Assembly: GCF_001469165.1 (NCBI RefSeq)
Contig: NZ_JABX01000025.1
Location: 1-64,000, forward strand
DNA from: Thiohalocapsa sp. ML1
GTDB taxonomy: Bacteria; Pseudomonadota; Gammaproteobacteria; Chromatiales; Chromatiaceae
Direction of reading: 5' to 3'
Length of the DNA stretch: 64,000 bases
Position numbers and translations under genes: made by a program. Positions 1 to 12,436 of the stretch are shown piece by piece. The notes under the pieces were generated by a model, which worked only from the letters and a program-made list of their open reading frames with translations, was not told the origin of the DNA and searched no databases. Each line of letters starts with the position of its first letter. Positions within the stretch are counted from its first letter, which is position 1.

Positions 1-754
1 CGAGGTGGCTGCTGATGGCGCCGACCGGGGGGCTGATGGACATCTCGTTGTCGTTGAGAATCACCAGCAGGTTGGGGTCGAGCGGGCCGCCGTGGTTGAG
101 GGCCTCGAAGGCCATGCCGGCACCGAGGGCGCCGTCGCCGATGACGGCGATGACCTGGCGGCTCTCGCCCTTGGCCCGGGCGGCGATGGCCATGCCCAGC
201 GCGGCGCTGATGCTGGTGCTGGAGTGGCCGACGCCGAAGCTGTCGTAGACGCTTTCGCTGCGCTTGGGAAAGCCGGACAGGCCGCCCTTCTGGCGCATGC
301 CGTCCATGCGCGCGCGCCGCCCGGTGAGGATCTTGTGCGGGTAGGCCTGGTGGCCGACGTCCCACACCAGGCGGTCTTCGGGGGTGTCGAAGACGTAGTG
401 CAGCGCAATGGTGAGCTCGACCACGCCCAAGCCGGCGGCGAGGTGCCCGCCGGTGCGCGAGACGCTGTCGATGAGATACGCCCGCAGCTCCGCGGCCAGT
501 TGCTTGAGTCCGGCCGGCTCCAGCCGACGCAGGTCGGCAGGGGTGTCGATGGTGGCCAGCAGGGGGTAAGACGCGGCGTCCACGCCCTGCGCGCCCGACT
601 CGCCCGCCGGTGCGCCCGGTAAGGGTTGCACCTTGCCCTGAGCCGCGACGCTTGGCGGGTCATTCCCGGCCGTCGGACTACGGGCGTGCTGGAGCACGGT
701 GCTCGTCTCGACAGAGACGGTCTCGGGGGCGGCGCGGCGGCTGTCGTCGGGCAT
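1..754 (-). CDS. dxs: 1-deoxy-D-xylulose-5-phosphate synthase, N-terminal part (cut by window edge)
   Basis: The minus-strand frame stays open to the window edge and reads as the thiamine-diphosphate-binding start of DXS, which condenses pyruvate and glyceraldehyde-3-phosphate in the MEP isoprenoid pathway. Visible hallmarks are [62 protein letters not shown], the [16 protein letters not shown] diphosphate-binding motif and NDNEMSIS. I place the start at 754, giving about 60 extra N-terminal residues rich in polar and alanine residues before the conserved core ([16 protein letters not shown]). That leader is longer than in typical DXS, so a later start is possible. The C-terminal two thirds lie outside the window. 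Confidence 0.95.
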   Translation of the reverse strand, partial: MPDDSRRAAPETVSVETSTVLQHARSPTAGNDPPSVAAQGKVQPLPGAPAGESGAQGVDAASYPLLATIDTPADLRRLEPAGLKQLAAELRAYLIDSVSRTGGHLAAGLGVVELTIALHYVFDTPEDRLVWDVGHQAYPHKILTGRRARMDGMRQKGGLSGFPKRSESVYDSFGVGHSSTSISAALGMAIAARAKGESRQVIAVIGDGALGAGMAFEALNHGGPLDPNLLVILNDNEMSISPPVGAISSHL

Positions 755-855
755 GATCGTTCTGCTGGCTGCGGCTAAACCGTAGGAGTTTAGCGGAAGC
801 CGCCCGCCGTGGGGTCCGTGAGTTGCCGGAGGCGCTTTCGCCCGCCCGACGCGGT

Positions 856-1722
856 TCAGGGCTTTGCGGAGTTATCGTCCGCCGGCGCCGGCAACAGCCC
901 AGGCACCTCGATCCAGTACAGCCGCGGCCAGTGCTTGCCCGTCACCAGGAGCCTTTCGCCGTCTGCATCGTAGGCGATGCCGTTCAGCACCGCATCCCGG
1001 TGCGGGCGCTCCCGCTGGGGCCAGAGCCCGGTGAGGTCCACGTAACCGAGCACGCGCCCGTCGGCGGGATCGACGCGCACCAGCCGGTCGCTGTGCCAGA
1101 TGTTCGCCCAGACCTCGCCGCGGACGCCCTCGCCCGAGCCGCCCGTTGCCCGGTCGGGCACCGGCACCAGCTCCAACTCGTTCAAACGCGTTACCGGCCT
1201 GCCCGCGTCGCGCACCACGACGCGCCGACGCTCCGCGCCCGTGCCGGCATCCAAGAAGCGCAGGGTCGCGCTGCCGTCACTGACGATCCAGGCGCGCTCG
1301 TCGTGGGTCAGGCCCCAGCCCTCGCCGGAGAGCGCAAGCTCACCGAGCGAGCCAAAGGTCGCCCGCTCGTAGCGCAGCACCTTCCCTTCCCGCCAGGTGA
1401 GCTGCACCAGCTCGCCGCGCCACGCCGTCAGCCCCTCGCCGAACAGCGTCGCCGGCAGCGCGCGCCGCTGGAGCACGCGCCCGGTCGCCAGCTCCACCCG
1501 CCGCAGGCTCGATTGCCCATAGCCGCCGGTGGACTCGTACAGCTCCCCGTCGGCAAAGACCAGCCCCTGCGTGAACGCCCCGGTATCGTGCGGCCAGCTC
1601 GCAACGACCTTGAAGCCGTGCACCGGCGGCGCGGCCGCGCCGACGCCCGCCAACGCCAGCAGCAACAGCACCAGGCAGCCGCCGAGCCGCAGATGTCGTG
1701 TCATGTGCAGACGCCGGCGCAC
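856..1722 (-). CDS. Glutaminyl-peptide cyclotransferase (glutamine cyclotransferase), exported
   Basis: This 288-residue protein has a signal peptide (hydrophobic [21 protein letters not shown]) and a beta-propeller typical of the plant/bacterial glutamine cyclotransferase family. Diagnostic stretches are [92 protein letters not shown] and [29 protein letters not shown]. The family cyclises N-terminal glutamine to pyroglutamate. An internal Met (position 1704) just before the hydrophobic segment is an equally good start. The gene sits a few bases after the helicase stop on the same strand, so the two could be cotranscribed. Confidence 0.85.
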   Translation of the reverse strand: MRRRLHMTRHLRLGGCLVLLLLALAGVGAAAPPVHGFKVVASWPHDTGAFTQGLVFADGELYESTGGYGQSSLRRVELATGRVLQRRALPATLFGEGLTAWRGELVQLTWREGKVLRYERATFGSLGELALSGEGWGLTHDERAWIVSDGSATLRFLDAGTGAERRRVVVRDAGRPVTRLNELELVPVPDRATGGSGEGVRGEVWANIWHSDRLVRVDPADGRVLGYVDLTGLWPQRERPHRDAVLNGIAYDADGERLLVTGKHWPRLYWIEVPGLLPAPADDNSAKP

Positions 1723-1728
1723 AGGGGC

Positions 1729-5001
<3,273 letters not shown>

Positions 5002-5240
5002 GCGGCGGGGGCGTCCGGCGGGAACAACCTCGGAAGCTTACGCAAACGGCGCGGGTATCGAAACCCGCGTGTCGAAGATTCCTCGGGCGATGGGTCGGAG
5101 CCGCGTCGCAGCGGACGGGCGGTGTTGGCTCTGCGCCGAGGCGGGGGATCGGGATCGACGTGCCCGATCGCATCAGGTGTAAGCGACGCTGGAGTCCGAG
5201 GTCCGAGGCACTTGTGTCGAGGTGCGACACCCCTTCATCA

Positions 5241-5283
5241 TCGATCCCGATCCCGATCCCGATTTCGATTTCGATTTCGGTAG
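5241..5283. repeat. Hexameric tandem repeat (GATCCC then GATTTC units)
   Basis: About seven 6-bp units, first GATCCC and then GATTTC, run in phase. The same unit type recurs at 7321-7382, 40687-40718, 42616-42703 and 50288-50390 in this window. Confidence 0.9.
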
Positions 5284-5288
5284 CGACC

Positions 5289-5334
5289 GGGGCGACTGAC
5301 GTCGCCCCGTTCGCAAGAGCCGGATGAATCCGGC
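5289..5334 (-). terminator. Twin hairpin downstream of doxX
   Basis: Two stems lie 20-60 bases past the doxX stop codon: an 8-bp GC-rich stem with a TGAC loop, and GCCGGA-TGAA-TCCGGC. They could end doxX transcription, but neither is followed by a T run, so an intrinsic terminator is not demonstrated. Confidence 0.35.
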
Positions 5335-5353
5335 GTACCCGGGGGCGGGCGGG

Positions 5354-5800
5354 TCAGGCGCCGCGATTGCCGACGGCGGCGAACCACAGGGCCAGCAGCA
5401 GCAGGACCACCTGGAATTCCATGCCGCCCATCGGATGGCTGTCCGTGGGCACGAAGGTCCACTGCGGCCAGTGCACCAGCGCGATGGCGCCGAGCATGAC
5501 CGGCACCGCGGCGAGACCCGCGAGGCGCGTGATCCAGTCGCGGCGCAGCAGCGGGCCGATGAGCACACCGAGCCCGGCGGCGAGCTCCGCGAAGGTGACC
5601 AACCAGGCCGCGGCCAGTGGCAGGCTCATCATTTGGGCAAAACCGGCAACATCGACGAGCTTGCCGACGCCGTGAAAGAGAAAGACGGATGCAAAGGCGA
5701 TGCGCGGCAGCCAATGCGCGTGGCGCGCGGCCAGCACGCCCAGGCCTTCCCGCGGGCGGGTGAAGCTGTTGTGACGGACGTCGAGGGTCGTGGTGCTCAT
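5354..5800 (-). CDS. DoxX family membrane protein
   Basis: This protein of about 148 residues matches the DoxX family: ARHAHWLPRIAFASVFLFHGVGKL at the first membrane segment, then three more hydrophobic segments (LAAAWLVTFAELAAGLGVLIGP, AGLAAVPVMLGAIALVHW, MEFQVVLLLLALWFAAVG). DoxX proteins are four-helix inner-membrane proteins named after a thiosulfate:quinone oxidoreductase subunit. Most bacterial members are uncharacterised and are often linked to redox stress. I chose the start at 5800 because GGAG lies about 8 bases upstream; an in-frame Met at 5833 lacks this. The gene is monocistronic here, flanked by repeat DNA on both sides. Confidence 0.85.
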   Translation of the reverse strand: MSTTTLDVRHNSFTRPREGLGVLAARHAHWLPRIAFASVFLFHGVGKLVDVAGFAQMMSLPLAAAWLVTFAELAAGLGVLIGPLLRRDWITRLAGLAAVPVMLGAIALVHWPQWTFVPTDSHPMGGMEFQVVLLLLALWFAAVGNRGA

Positions 5801-5867
5801 GCCGGATCTCCGCGTGGGTGTTGTCAGTAACACCGGTAGAGACCCGTCGGGCCGGCGTGATCTTTCA

Positions 5868-6360
5868 GACTAGATTGCTTGACGGCACCAAATGCATTGC
5901 TCGACGGCACCAAATGCTTGCAGATGAGTCAAGTTTCATGACAACAAGGCGCTTGCAGGCAAAAGGGCCGAGGGCCGAGGGCCAAGGGAGCCCGCCTCGG
6001 CCCTCAGCCCTTGGCCCAATACGCCGACGAGCGGGCTACGCAAGACGAGGCGCCGTGCCCTGGTCGGTCTGAGGCGCTGCCTCCCTAGTTTGCTTGGGGC
6101 CGCCAAATGCTTGCAGATGAGTCAAGTTTCATGACAACAAGGCGCTTGCAGGCAAAAGGGCCGAGGGCCGAGGGCCAAGGGAGCCCGCCTCGGCCCTCAG
6201 CCCTCAGCCCTCAGCCCTCGGCCCTCGGCCCTCAGCCCTTGGCCCAATACGCCGACGAGCGGGCTGCGCAAGACGAGGCGCCGTGCCCTGGTCGGTCTGA
6301 GGCGCTGCCTCCCTAGTTTGCTTGGGGCCGCCAAATGCTTGCAGATGAGTCAAGTTTCGA
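5868..6360. repeat. Two complete and one cut copy of a ~195-bp interspersed repeat
   Basis: The segment starting near 5911 (CAAATGCTTGCAGATGAG) recurs at 6103 and again at 6332, where it is cut after TCAAGTTTCGACGG. Each unit contains a hairpin of GGGCCGA/GGGCCAA heptamers facing TCGGCCC/TTGGCCC heptamers, then a block ending CCCTGGTCGGTCTGAGG. Copy 2 is longer than copy 1 because its right arm has eight heptamers instead of three. No coding potential is evident. Confidence 0.85.
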
Positions 6361-6420
6361 CGGAGCGTTGGACCGGCCAGGCGCGCCAAAATCGAAATGC
6401 GCATCGGGATCGCTGACCGG

Positions 6421-6615
6421 GATCGCCGGCTTTCCAGCCGGCTCGCCGCCGACGCGGCTCGATGCCGCGTCGGCGGCGTCCGAGCTGACCTAAGAGGGCA
6501 CATGCGCGGTCGTCCGCCTGGCGACGCGGCATGGGCAACCGCCCGGCTCCCGCGCCGCAGATCGCGTGCCGGGGGCATCGAGCCCCCGGCACGCGAAGCC
6601 GGCTGAAAGCCGGCG
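6421..6615. repeat. Inverted pair of REP-like palindromic elements
   Basis: Element 1 (6421-6478) is a GCCGGCTTTCCAGCCGGC hairpin followed by a long stem around the loop GGCTCGATGCC. Element 2 (6564-6614) is the same arrangement in inverse orientation: long stem with loop GGCATCGAGCC, then GCCGGCTGAAAGCCGGC. The head-to-head layout resembles a BIME. A third copy lies at 31365-31418. Confidence 0.75.
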
Positions 6616-6780
6616 CTCCCAGTCCGTGCCGGCGCGGTGTCGAGCCCGCTTGTCGGGCATACCTCTGTGGGAGACCACTTTTCGCGGTCCATCAGAACTT
6701 GCGGTGATCCGACCCCGAACGTTGCCTGCCCATCCGCAAAGCTACGAGCTATTGATCCGCTCGCTACTGTCTGCCGGCCT

Positions 6781-7295
6781 CAAAGGACCAAGGGCCAACG
6801 CGCCGGCTGCGCAAGACGAGGCGCAGTGCCCTGGTCGGTTTGAGGCGCTGCCTCGCTAGATTGCTAGACGGCGGCGAATATTTGCAGATGCGTCAAGTTT
6901 CACGACGACACGGCGCTTGCAGGCGAGAGGGCCGAGGGCCAAGGGAGCCCGCCTCGGCCCTTGGCCCTTGGCCCTTGTTTCCATGCCTCGACGAGCGGGC
7001 GGCGCAAGACTAGGCGCAGTGCCCTGGTCGGTTTGAGGCGCTGCCTCGCTAGATTGCTTGACGGCGGCGAATGTTTGCAGATGCGTCAAGTTTCACGACG
7101 ACACGGCGCTTGCAGGCGAGAGGGCCGAGGGCCAAGGGCCAAGGGAGCCCGCCTCGGCCCTTGGCCCTTGGCCCTTGTTTCCATGCCCCGACGAGGGGAC
7201 GGCGCAAGACTAGGCGCCGTGCCCTGGTCGGTCTGAGGCTCTGCCTCGCTAAATTGCTTGACGGCGCCGAATGCTCGCTGCTGAGTCAAGTTTGG
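6781..7295. repeat. Further copies of the ~195-bp interspersed repeat
   Basis: A 3' portion (6781-6874), complete copies starting near 6875 and 7069 and a fragment at 7261-7295 repeat the unit seen at 5911-6331 with about 85-90 percent identity by eye. The block GCAAGAC(G/T)AGGCGC and the heptamer hairpin are kept in each. The spacing of the complete copies is about 192-194 bp. Confidence 0.85.
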
Positions 7296-7320
7296 ACGGG
7301 GCGTCGGACTGGCGAGGCGC

Positions 7321-7382
7321 GTCGGGATCGGGATCGAAATCTCGATTTCGATCCCGGTCCCGATCCCGATCCCGATTTCGAC
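7321..7382. repeat. Inverted hexameric array
   Basis: GGGATC/GAAATC hexamers on the left face GATTTC/GATCCC hexamers on the right, so the array folds into a stem of roughly 18 bp with almost no loop. It lies 3' of the cyclophilin gene, only about 38 bp from its stop, and could work as a transcription end signal (inference). Confidence 0.85.
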
Positions 7383-7419
7383 GGACGGCTGGCGGAACCT
7401 CAGTGGTGGCTCCTTGGCG

Positions 7420-7983
7420 TCACAGCGCCTTGCAGGACTCCAGCACCACCGGGGCCTTGGTGCTGCCGCCGCGGCTGCCCTGGGCCTCCATGGTCCGAAC
7501 GACGTCCATGCCGCCGACCACCTTGCCGAAGACGACGTGCTTGCCGTCGAGCCAGGGCGTCGGCGCCACGGTGATGAAGAACTGTGAGCCGTTGGTGTTC
7601 GGCCCCGCGTTCGCCATGGACAGCAGACCGGCCTCGGTGTGCTTGAGCTCGAAGTTCTCATCGGCAAACTTCTCGCCATAAATCGACTTGCCACCGGTGC
7701 CGTTGCCGTTGGTGAAATCGCCGCCCTGGATCATGAAGCCCGGAATGATCCGGTGGAACGGGCTGCCGGCGTAGGCCAGGTCGGTGCCCTGCTCCCCGGT
7801 GCAGAGCACACGGAAATTTTCGGCCGTCTTGGGCGTCACGTCCTGGAACAGCTCCAGCTCCAGGGTGCCGGCGGGCTCGCCGCCGATGCTCACATCGAGC
7901 GCGACGCGGGGGTTGTCGGCGGTGGCGGTGGCGGCGAACAGGCTGGTCGCGACAAGCAGCGACAGGGTATGCAGATGACGCAT
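7420..7983 (-). CDS. Peptidyl-prolyl cis-trans isomerase, cyclophilin type, exported
   Basis: This 187-residue cyclophilin has a signal peptide ([24 protein letters not shown]), indicating periplasmic folding work. Core motifs are visible: [46 protein letters not shown] (with the catalytic Arg), [48 protein letters not shown]. The insert around LCTGEQG is of the longer, eukaryote-like cyclophilin type. I chose the start at 7983, which has GAGGAG about 8 bases upstream; an upstream in-frame Met at 8064 would remove the signal peptide from the N terminus. Confidence 0.93.
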   Translation of the reverse strand: MRHLHTLSLLVATSLFAATATADNPRVALDVSIGGEPAGTLELELFQDVTPKTAENFRVLCTGEQGTDLAYAGSPFHRIIPGFMIQGGDFTNGNGTGGKSIYGEKFADENFELKHTEAGLLSMANAGPNTNGSQFFITVAPTPWLDGKHVVFGKVVGGMDVVRTMEAQGSRGGSTKAPVVLESCKAL

Positions 7984-8243
7984 GGTTGGCTCCTCGGGTG
8001 TTGGACGGTGCAGGTGCGGGTGCCGCGGGAGCGCATGGGCCATGCGACACCGGCGGGCGCGCATTGTAGCGGTGCCGGGGCTGACTTCGACGGGTCGCGC
8101 CGGATCGGGTTAGAATCGCGTGCGTTTTGGGATTTCGCCCCAGCGCTGGCGCGAGCTCATGCGCGGCGGCAGGGCACACATCGGGGAGCCCCCTCAGGGT
8201 CAGGCTGCCCATCCAACAGGCGTTGCATGCCAGGGTCCATCGC

Positions 8244-8648
8244 ATGGCAACCGATACCGATACCGGTACCGACAGCTCGGTTTCATCCTTCGCGCTGAAA
8301 CAGTGGCAGTTCTACCTGCTCACCGGCATCAGCGCCGTCGCGCTGGGGCTGGTGTTCGTCACCACCACGCTGTCGGCCCGCATCAGCGGCATGCGCGGCC
8401 AGCTCGATGAGCGCCAGCAGTTCATCAACGAGAGCATCGTGCTGAGCAAGCTCAACGTGCAGCTCGCGCAGGTGCTCGCGAACCTGGCCGTCGCCACCAG
8501 TGACGACGAGCTCAAGCAGGTGCTGTGGAACAACGGCATCACCTTCAGCACCGACGCGCCCGCCGGCACCAACAAGGCGGCGCTGACGCCGGGCTCCACG
8601 GCCGGCGCGAAATTGCGCGAGCCAACCGCGCCGAAACAGGAGGACTGA
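8244..8648 (+). CDS. Small membrane protein with coiled-coil, function unknown
   Basis: This 134-residue protein has one transmembrane segment (WQFYLLTGISAVALGLVFVTT) followed by a helical, Gln/Glu-rich stretch (SGMRGQLDERQQFINESIVLSKLNVQLAQVLANLAV) likely to form a coiled coil in the periplasm, and a low-complexity tail. The first residues (ATDTDTGTDS) are encoded by GATACC hexamers, like the tandem arrays elsewhere in the window. It ends three bases before the next gene, whose product has the same layout, so they probably act as a pair. I do not recognise a family with known function. Confidence 0.75.
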   Translation: MATDTDTGTDSSVSSFALKQWQFYLLTGISAVALGLVFVTTTLSARISGMRGQLDERQQFINESIVLSKLNVQLAQVLANLAVATSDDELKQVLWNNGITFSTDAPAGTNKAALTPGSTAGAKLREPTAPKQED

Positions 8649-8651
8649 CGG

Positions 8652-9005
8652 ATGGCAACCACCGCGTCGCCCGCCCGCGGCGGGCCTAACAAGCGCCCGC
8701 CGCTGCGCGAGCGCCTCATCGGCGACAAGCCCACCAGCGCCTTTCTGCCCATCCTGCTCGTCACCTGCGCCATCACCGGTCTGCTGCTGTTTCAGGCCTC
8801 GCAGCTCTACCAGGACCGCAGCCAGCTCGCCATGCTCCGGACCACGCAAAAGCCCGCCTTCGATGAGGCGCGGCGGCTGCAGGATCAACTGGAAGGCATG
8901 GCGGCGGACACGGCCCTGCTCGCCAAGAAGGGCAACACCAACGCGCGGCTCATCGTGGATGCCCTGCGCTCACGCGGCATCAGCATCGACCCGAGCAAGC
9001 GCTGA
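8652..9005 (+). CDS. Small membrane protein, partner of the upstream gene, function unknown
   Basis: This 117-residue protein has a basic cytoplasmic start (ARGGPNKRPPLRERLIGDK), one transmembrane helix (FLPILLVTCAITGLLLFQASQLY) and a periplasmic helical region (FDEARRLQDQLEGMAADTALLAKKGN). It starts three bases after the upstream stop codon, so the two are certainly one transcription unit. Single-span coiled-coil pairs like this are typical of membrane scaffolds, but no function can be read from the sequence. Confidence 0.75.
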   Translation: MATTASPARGGPNKRPPLRERLIGDKPTSAFLPILLVTCAITGLLLFQASQLYQDRSQLAMLRTTQKPAFDEARRLQDQLEGMAADTALLAKKGNTNARLIVDALRSRGISIDPSKR

Positions 9006-9173
9006 CGGCAGCCGGCCCCGCGGCGGGCCGCCGCTGCCGCCATCGCGCCTGTCGGAAAGCAGCCGATGGTTGGCCGCTCCCGTGCGTTGCCTGGGCCGAA
9101 ACCGGCGCCACCTGTAGGCACACCCGGCGCGCTGCCGCGCTTCACGCTCCGGCCCGGCTGAGGGCTGCCGCCC

Positions 9174-12100
9174 ATGTTCAAGCTCGCCATCGAGCGCCCG
9201 GTGATCCTCACCGTGGCGGTGCTGATCCTGACCCTGTTCGGCATCCTGGCCATCTTCAACGTGCCGGTGCAGATGATTCCGGACCTCGATGCCCGGGTCG
9301 TCACCGTCAGCACCCAGTGGCCGGGCGCCTCGCCGCAGGACGTGGAGAAGGAGATCCTGGTCGAGCAGGAGAAGTATCTGGGCCGCATCCCGGGGCTGGA
9401 GCGGATGGTGTCCGCCGCCGGCACCGGCAGCGCAGACATTGAGCTGGAGTTTCCGTTCTCGGTGCCGATGGCGGAGGCGCTGCTCAACGTCAACAACGCG
9501 CTGTCGCAGGTGCCGGGCTACCCGGAGAACGTGGACCAGCCCAGCATCCGGGCCGAGGCCTTCTCCAGCAACGCCTTCATGTACTTCCGGCTGATGCCGG
9601 AGTCCGGCGCCTTCACCGAGCAGGACATCGTGGCGCTCAGGGACTGGGTGGAGGAGTACGTGGTGCAGCCCATGGAGCGGGTGCCCGGCGTCTCCAGCGT
9701 CGAGCTGCGCGGCGGGGCGGAGCGCCAGCTCCAGGTGTTCGTGGACCCGGTGCGGCTCGCCGAGCGCGGCATCCGACTCACGGAGCTGCGCGACGCCATT
9801 CGCGCGCGCAACCAGGACGTCTCCGGTGGCGATCTCGACAGCGGCAAGCGCCGCTATCTGCTGCGCACCATCGGCCGCTTCGACAGCCCGGAGGAGCTGG
9901 AAGACCTGGTCATCGCCGAGCGCGACGGCGCCTTCATTCGGCTGCGAGACGTGGGCCACGCCGAGCTGGGCTACGCGGAAGTCAGAAGCTACGCCTACTC
10001 CGAGGGCAAGCCGATCCTCGGCTTCGCGGTGAGCCGGCAGATCGGCACCAACGTGATTCAGATCAAGCGCGACATGCTGGAGCGCGTCGCGGAGCTGAAC
10101 GAGCGGCTGCTGAATCCCAAGGGATTGAAGCTCATCCGCACCGCCGACGATGTTGTCTACGTGACGGACGCCGTGCAGGTGGTGCAGCGCAACCTCGTCA
10201 TCGGCGCGCTGCTGGCTGTGCTGGTGCTGTTTCTGTTCCTGCGCTCGGTGCCGGCGACGCTGATCGGCGCCGTCGGCATCCCGATCTGCACCGTCGCGGC
10301 CTTCCTGGGGCTCCTGCTGACGGGCCGGACCATCAACGTGATGTCGCTGGCCGGCGTCGCCTTCGCCATCGGCATGACGCTGGACAACAACATCGTCGTG
10401 CTGGAGAACATCTACCGGCACCTGGGGCTCGGCAAGGCGCGCTTGCAGGCCGCGCTGGACGGCGTGCGCGAGGTCTGGCCGGCGGTGCTGGCCTCCACGC
10501 TGACGACGGTGGCCGTGTTCCTGCCGGTGATCTTCGTGGAAGAAGAGGCCGGTCAGCTCTATTCGGACATCGCCGTGGCCATCTCGGCGTCGATTCTGAT
10601 GTCCATGGTCCTCGCCGTCACCGTGGTGCCGGCCGCCGCCGGGCGCTGGCTCCGCGCACCCGCGCCGCACCGCCGCAGGCCGCTGCTGGACCGGCTCGGC
10701 GGCGCCTTTTCGCGCGTCGTGCTCGGGCTCGTGCACTGGCTCGCGCGCGGCGTGGTGCGGCCGCTCGCGGTCATCGTCGCGGTGCTGGCGGGTGCCGGCG
10801 CCATCATCTGGGCGCTGACGCCGGATGCGGAGTACCTGCCGGAGGGCGAGGAGTCGAAGATCTTCACGCTGATGTTCGCCCCGCCCGGCTACAACATCGA
10901 CATGATGCGCAGCGCCTTCCAGGAGGTGGACCAGGCCTTCTTCCCGGCCGTGGGCCAGGACCCGGCGCTGTTCGCTCGCGGCGAGACGGACGTGCCGGCG
11001 CTCAACTTCACCATCGGCTTCGCGACGCAGAGCCGGGTGTTTGCGGTGCGCGAGGCCACGGATCGCCGCCAGACCGGCGAGCTGATGCGGATCGCCACCG
11101 AGAAGACCGGCCAACTGCCGGGGCTCAGAAGCTTTTCCAGCCGCGGGTCGATCTTCGCCGGCAACTTCGGCGGCACCCGGGCCATCAACGTGGAGATCAG
11201 CGGACCTGAGCTGGCCACGCTGTTCGCCGCGGCGGGCAAGGTGCAGGACAAGGCGAAGGTCATCTTCGACGGCCCGCGCGTAAAGGCCGAGCCGTCCGCG
11301 CTGACGCTCGGCCAACCGATGCTGGAGGTGCGCCCGGACTGGGAGCGCGCGGCGGAGCTCGGCATCGCGCCGGCGGACTTGGGCTACACGGTCTGGGCCT
11401 ATTCTGACGGCGCCTATGTGGACGATTTCTTCCTGGACGACGACGAGATCGATATCTTTCTGTACAGCACCGCCGGCAACATCGAGCAGCCGCAGGACCT
11501 GGAGCGGCTGATGCTCTACTCGCCCACCGGCGGCATGGTGCCGCTGTCCGCGGTGGCGCGGCTCCAGGAGAGCGTCAACACCGAGACCATCCGCCGCGTG
11601 GACGGCGACCGCACCATCACGCTCAGCATCATCCCGCCGGACGACGTGGCGCTGGAGGAGGGCGTGCGCCGGGTGGAAGCGGAGATCATCGCCGGGATGC
11701 CTGCCGCCGGTGAGCTGCCGGAGGAGATCCGGCTGGAGCTGAGCGGCGCCAGCGACCGGCTGCAGGCGACCATGCGGGCGCTGGCGGGCAACTTCGCGGT
11801 GGCGTTGTTGATTGCGTATCTGTTGATGGTGGCCGTGTTCAACCACTGGGGCTGGCCGCTGCTCATCATGACCAGCGTGCCCATCGGCGTCAGCGGCGGC
11901 ATCGTCGGCCTCGCGGCGCTGAACTGGGCCGGCGCGCACCTGGACAAGATCGGGCTCTATCCGATCCAGCAGCCCTTCGACATGATCACGATGCTGGGCT
12001 TTCTGGTGCTGATCGGCACCGTGGTGAACAACCCGATCCTCATCGTCGAGCGCGCCGTGTCGAACCTGCGCGAGCAGGGCATGGCCATCGCGGACGCCGT

Positions 12101-12398
12101 GAGCGAGGCGGTGCGGGTGCGGCTGCGGCCGATCATGATGTCGACGGTCACGACGGTCGCGGGCCTGGCGCCGCTGGTGTTCAACCCGGGTGCGGGGACG
12201 GAGCTCTATCGCGGGCTCGGCGCCATCGTGCTATTTGGGTTGCTGTTCAGCACGCTGGTGACGCTGACCTTTATGCCGGCGCTGCTGGCGCTCACGCTGC
12301 GGTTCGTGCGGCGCGGGGCCAAGCAGCAGGGGGGCGGCGGGGCCGAGGTGGCGGGCCGGGCGCCGGGGGCCGAGCCGAGGCCCGCGGGGATGTCGTAG
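9174..12398 (+). CDS. RND-family efflux transporter, inner-membrane permease
   Basis: This 1074-residue AcrB/MdtB-like protein starts MFKLAIERPVILTVAVLILTLFGILAIFNVPVQMIPDLD and has the duplicated RND fold: two large periplasmic loops and two groups of transmembrane helices (one at about residues 340-560, one at about 870-1050). Helix 4 reads AIGMTLDNNIVVLENIYRHL: the first of the two proton-relay Asp of AcrB is kept and the second is Asn, as in many RND subfamilies. The periplasmic adaptor and outer-membrane channel usually encoded next to such a pump are absent. It is 168 bases downstream of the small membrane gene pair. Confidence 0.93.
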   Translation: MFKLAIERPVILTVAVLILTLFGILAIFNVPVQMIPDLDARVVTVSTQWPGASPQDVEKEILVEQEKYLGRIPGLERMVSAAGTGSADIELEFPFSVPMAEALLNVNNALSQVPGYPENVDQPSIRAEAFSSNAFMYFRLMPESGAFTEQDIVALRDWVEEYVVQPMERVPGVSSVELRGGAERQLQVFVDPVRLAERGIRLTELRDAIRARNQDVSGGDLDSGKRRYLLRTIGRFDSPEELEDLVIAERDGAFIRLRDVGHAELGYAEVRSYAYSEGKPILGFAVSRQIGTNVIQIKRDMLERVAELNERLLNPKGLKLIRTADDVVYVTDAVQVVQRNLVIGALLAVLVLFLFLRSVPATLIGAVGIPICTVAAFLGLLLTGRTINVMSLAGVAFAIGMTLDNNIVVLENIYRHLGLGKARLQAALDGVREVWPAVLASTLTTVAVFLPVIFVEEEAGQLYSDIAVAISASILMSMVLAVTVVPAAAGRWLRAPAPHRRRPLLDRLGGAFSRVVLGLVHWLARGVVRPLAVIVAVLAGAGAIIWALTPDAEYLPEGEESKIFTLMFAPPGYNIDMMRSAFQEVDQAFFPAVGQDPALFARGETDVPALNFTIGFATQSRVFAVREATDRRQTGELMRIATEKTGQLPGLRSFSSRGSIFAGNFGGTRAINVEISGPELATLFAAAGKVQDKAKVIFDGPRVKAEPSALTLGQPMLEVRPDWERAAELGIAPADLGYTVWAYSDGAYVDDFFLDDDEIDIFLYSTAGNIEQPQDLERLMLYSPTGGMVPLSAVARLQESVNTETIRRVDGDRTITLSIIPPDDVALEEGVRRVEAEIIAGMPAAGELPEEIRLELSGASDRLQATMRALAGNFAVALLIAYLLMVAVFNHWGWPLLIMTSVPIGVSGGIVGLAALNWAGAHLDKIGLYPIQQPFDMITMLGFLVLIGTVVNNPILIVERAVSNLREQGMAIADAVSEAVRVRLRPIMMSTVTTVAGLAPLVFNPGAGTELYRGLGAIVLFGLLFSTLVTLTFMPALLALTLRFVRRGAKQQGGGGAEVAGRAPGAEPRPAGMS

Positions 12399-12407
12399 CA
12401 ACGGGCT

Positions 12408-12436
12408 GGGTGAAACCGCCGCGCTTGTTCCACCCC
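12408..12436. repeat. Short dispersed hairpin element
   Basis: GGGTG, then AAACCGCCGCGCTTGTTC, then CACCC. The same design, GGGTGG...CCACCC around CCGCTGCGCTTGTG, occurs at 15214-15241, so the two copies flank the PEP-CTERM gene. Confidence 0.55.

Larger units (their letters stand above)
5002..5353. other. Intergenic region with hairpins and a hexamer array
   Basis: These 352 bases between the helicase start and the doxX stop show no convincing gene. They hold a hexameric GATCCC/GATTTC array (5241-5283), a perfect 8-bp stem GGGGCGAC/GTCGCCCC (5289-5308) and a second stem GCCGGA/TCCGGC (5319-5334). The promoter of the helicase must lie here but no clear -35/-10 pair was found. Confidence 0.6.

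Noticed and set aside
8970-11939. Very long minus-strand open frame (989 codons) opposite the RND gene
   Set aside because: It lies antisense to a clear RND transporter and has His/Arg/Ala/Gln-rich low-complexity composition typical of shadow frames in high-GC DNA.
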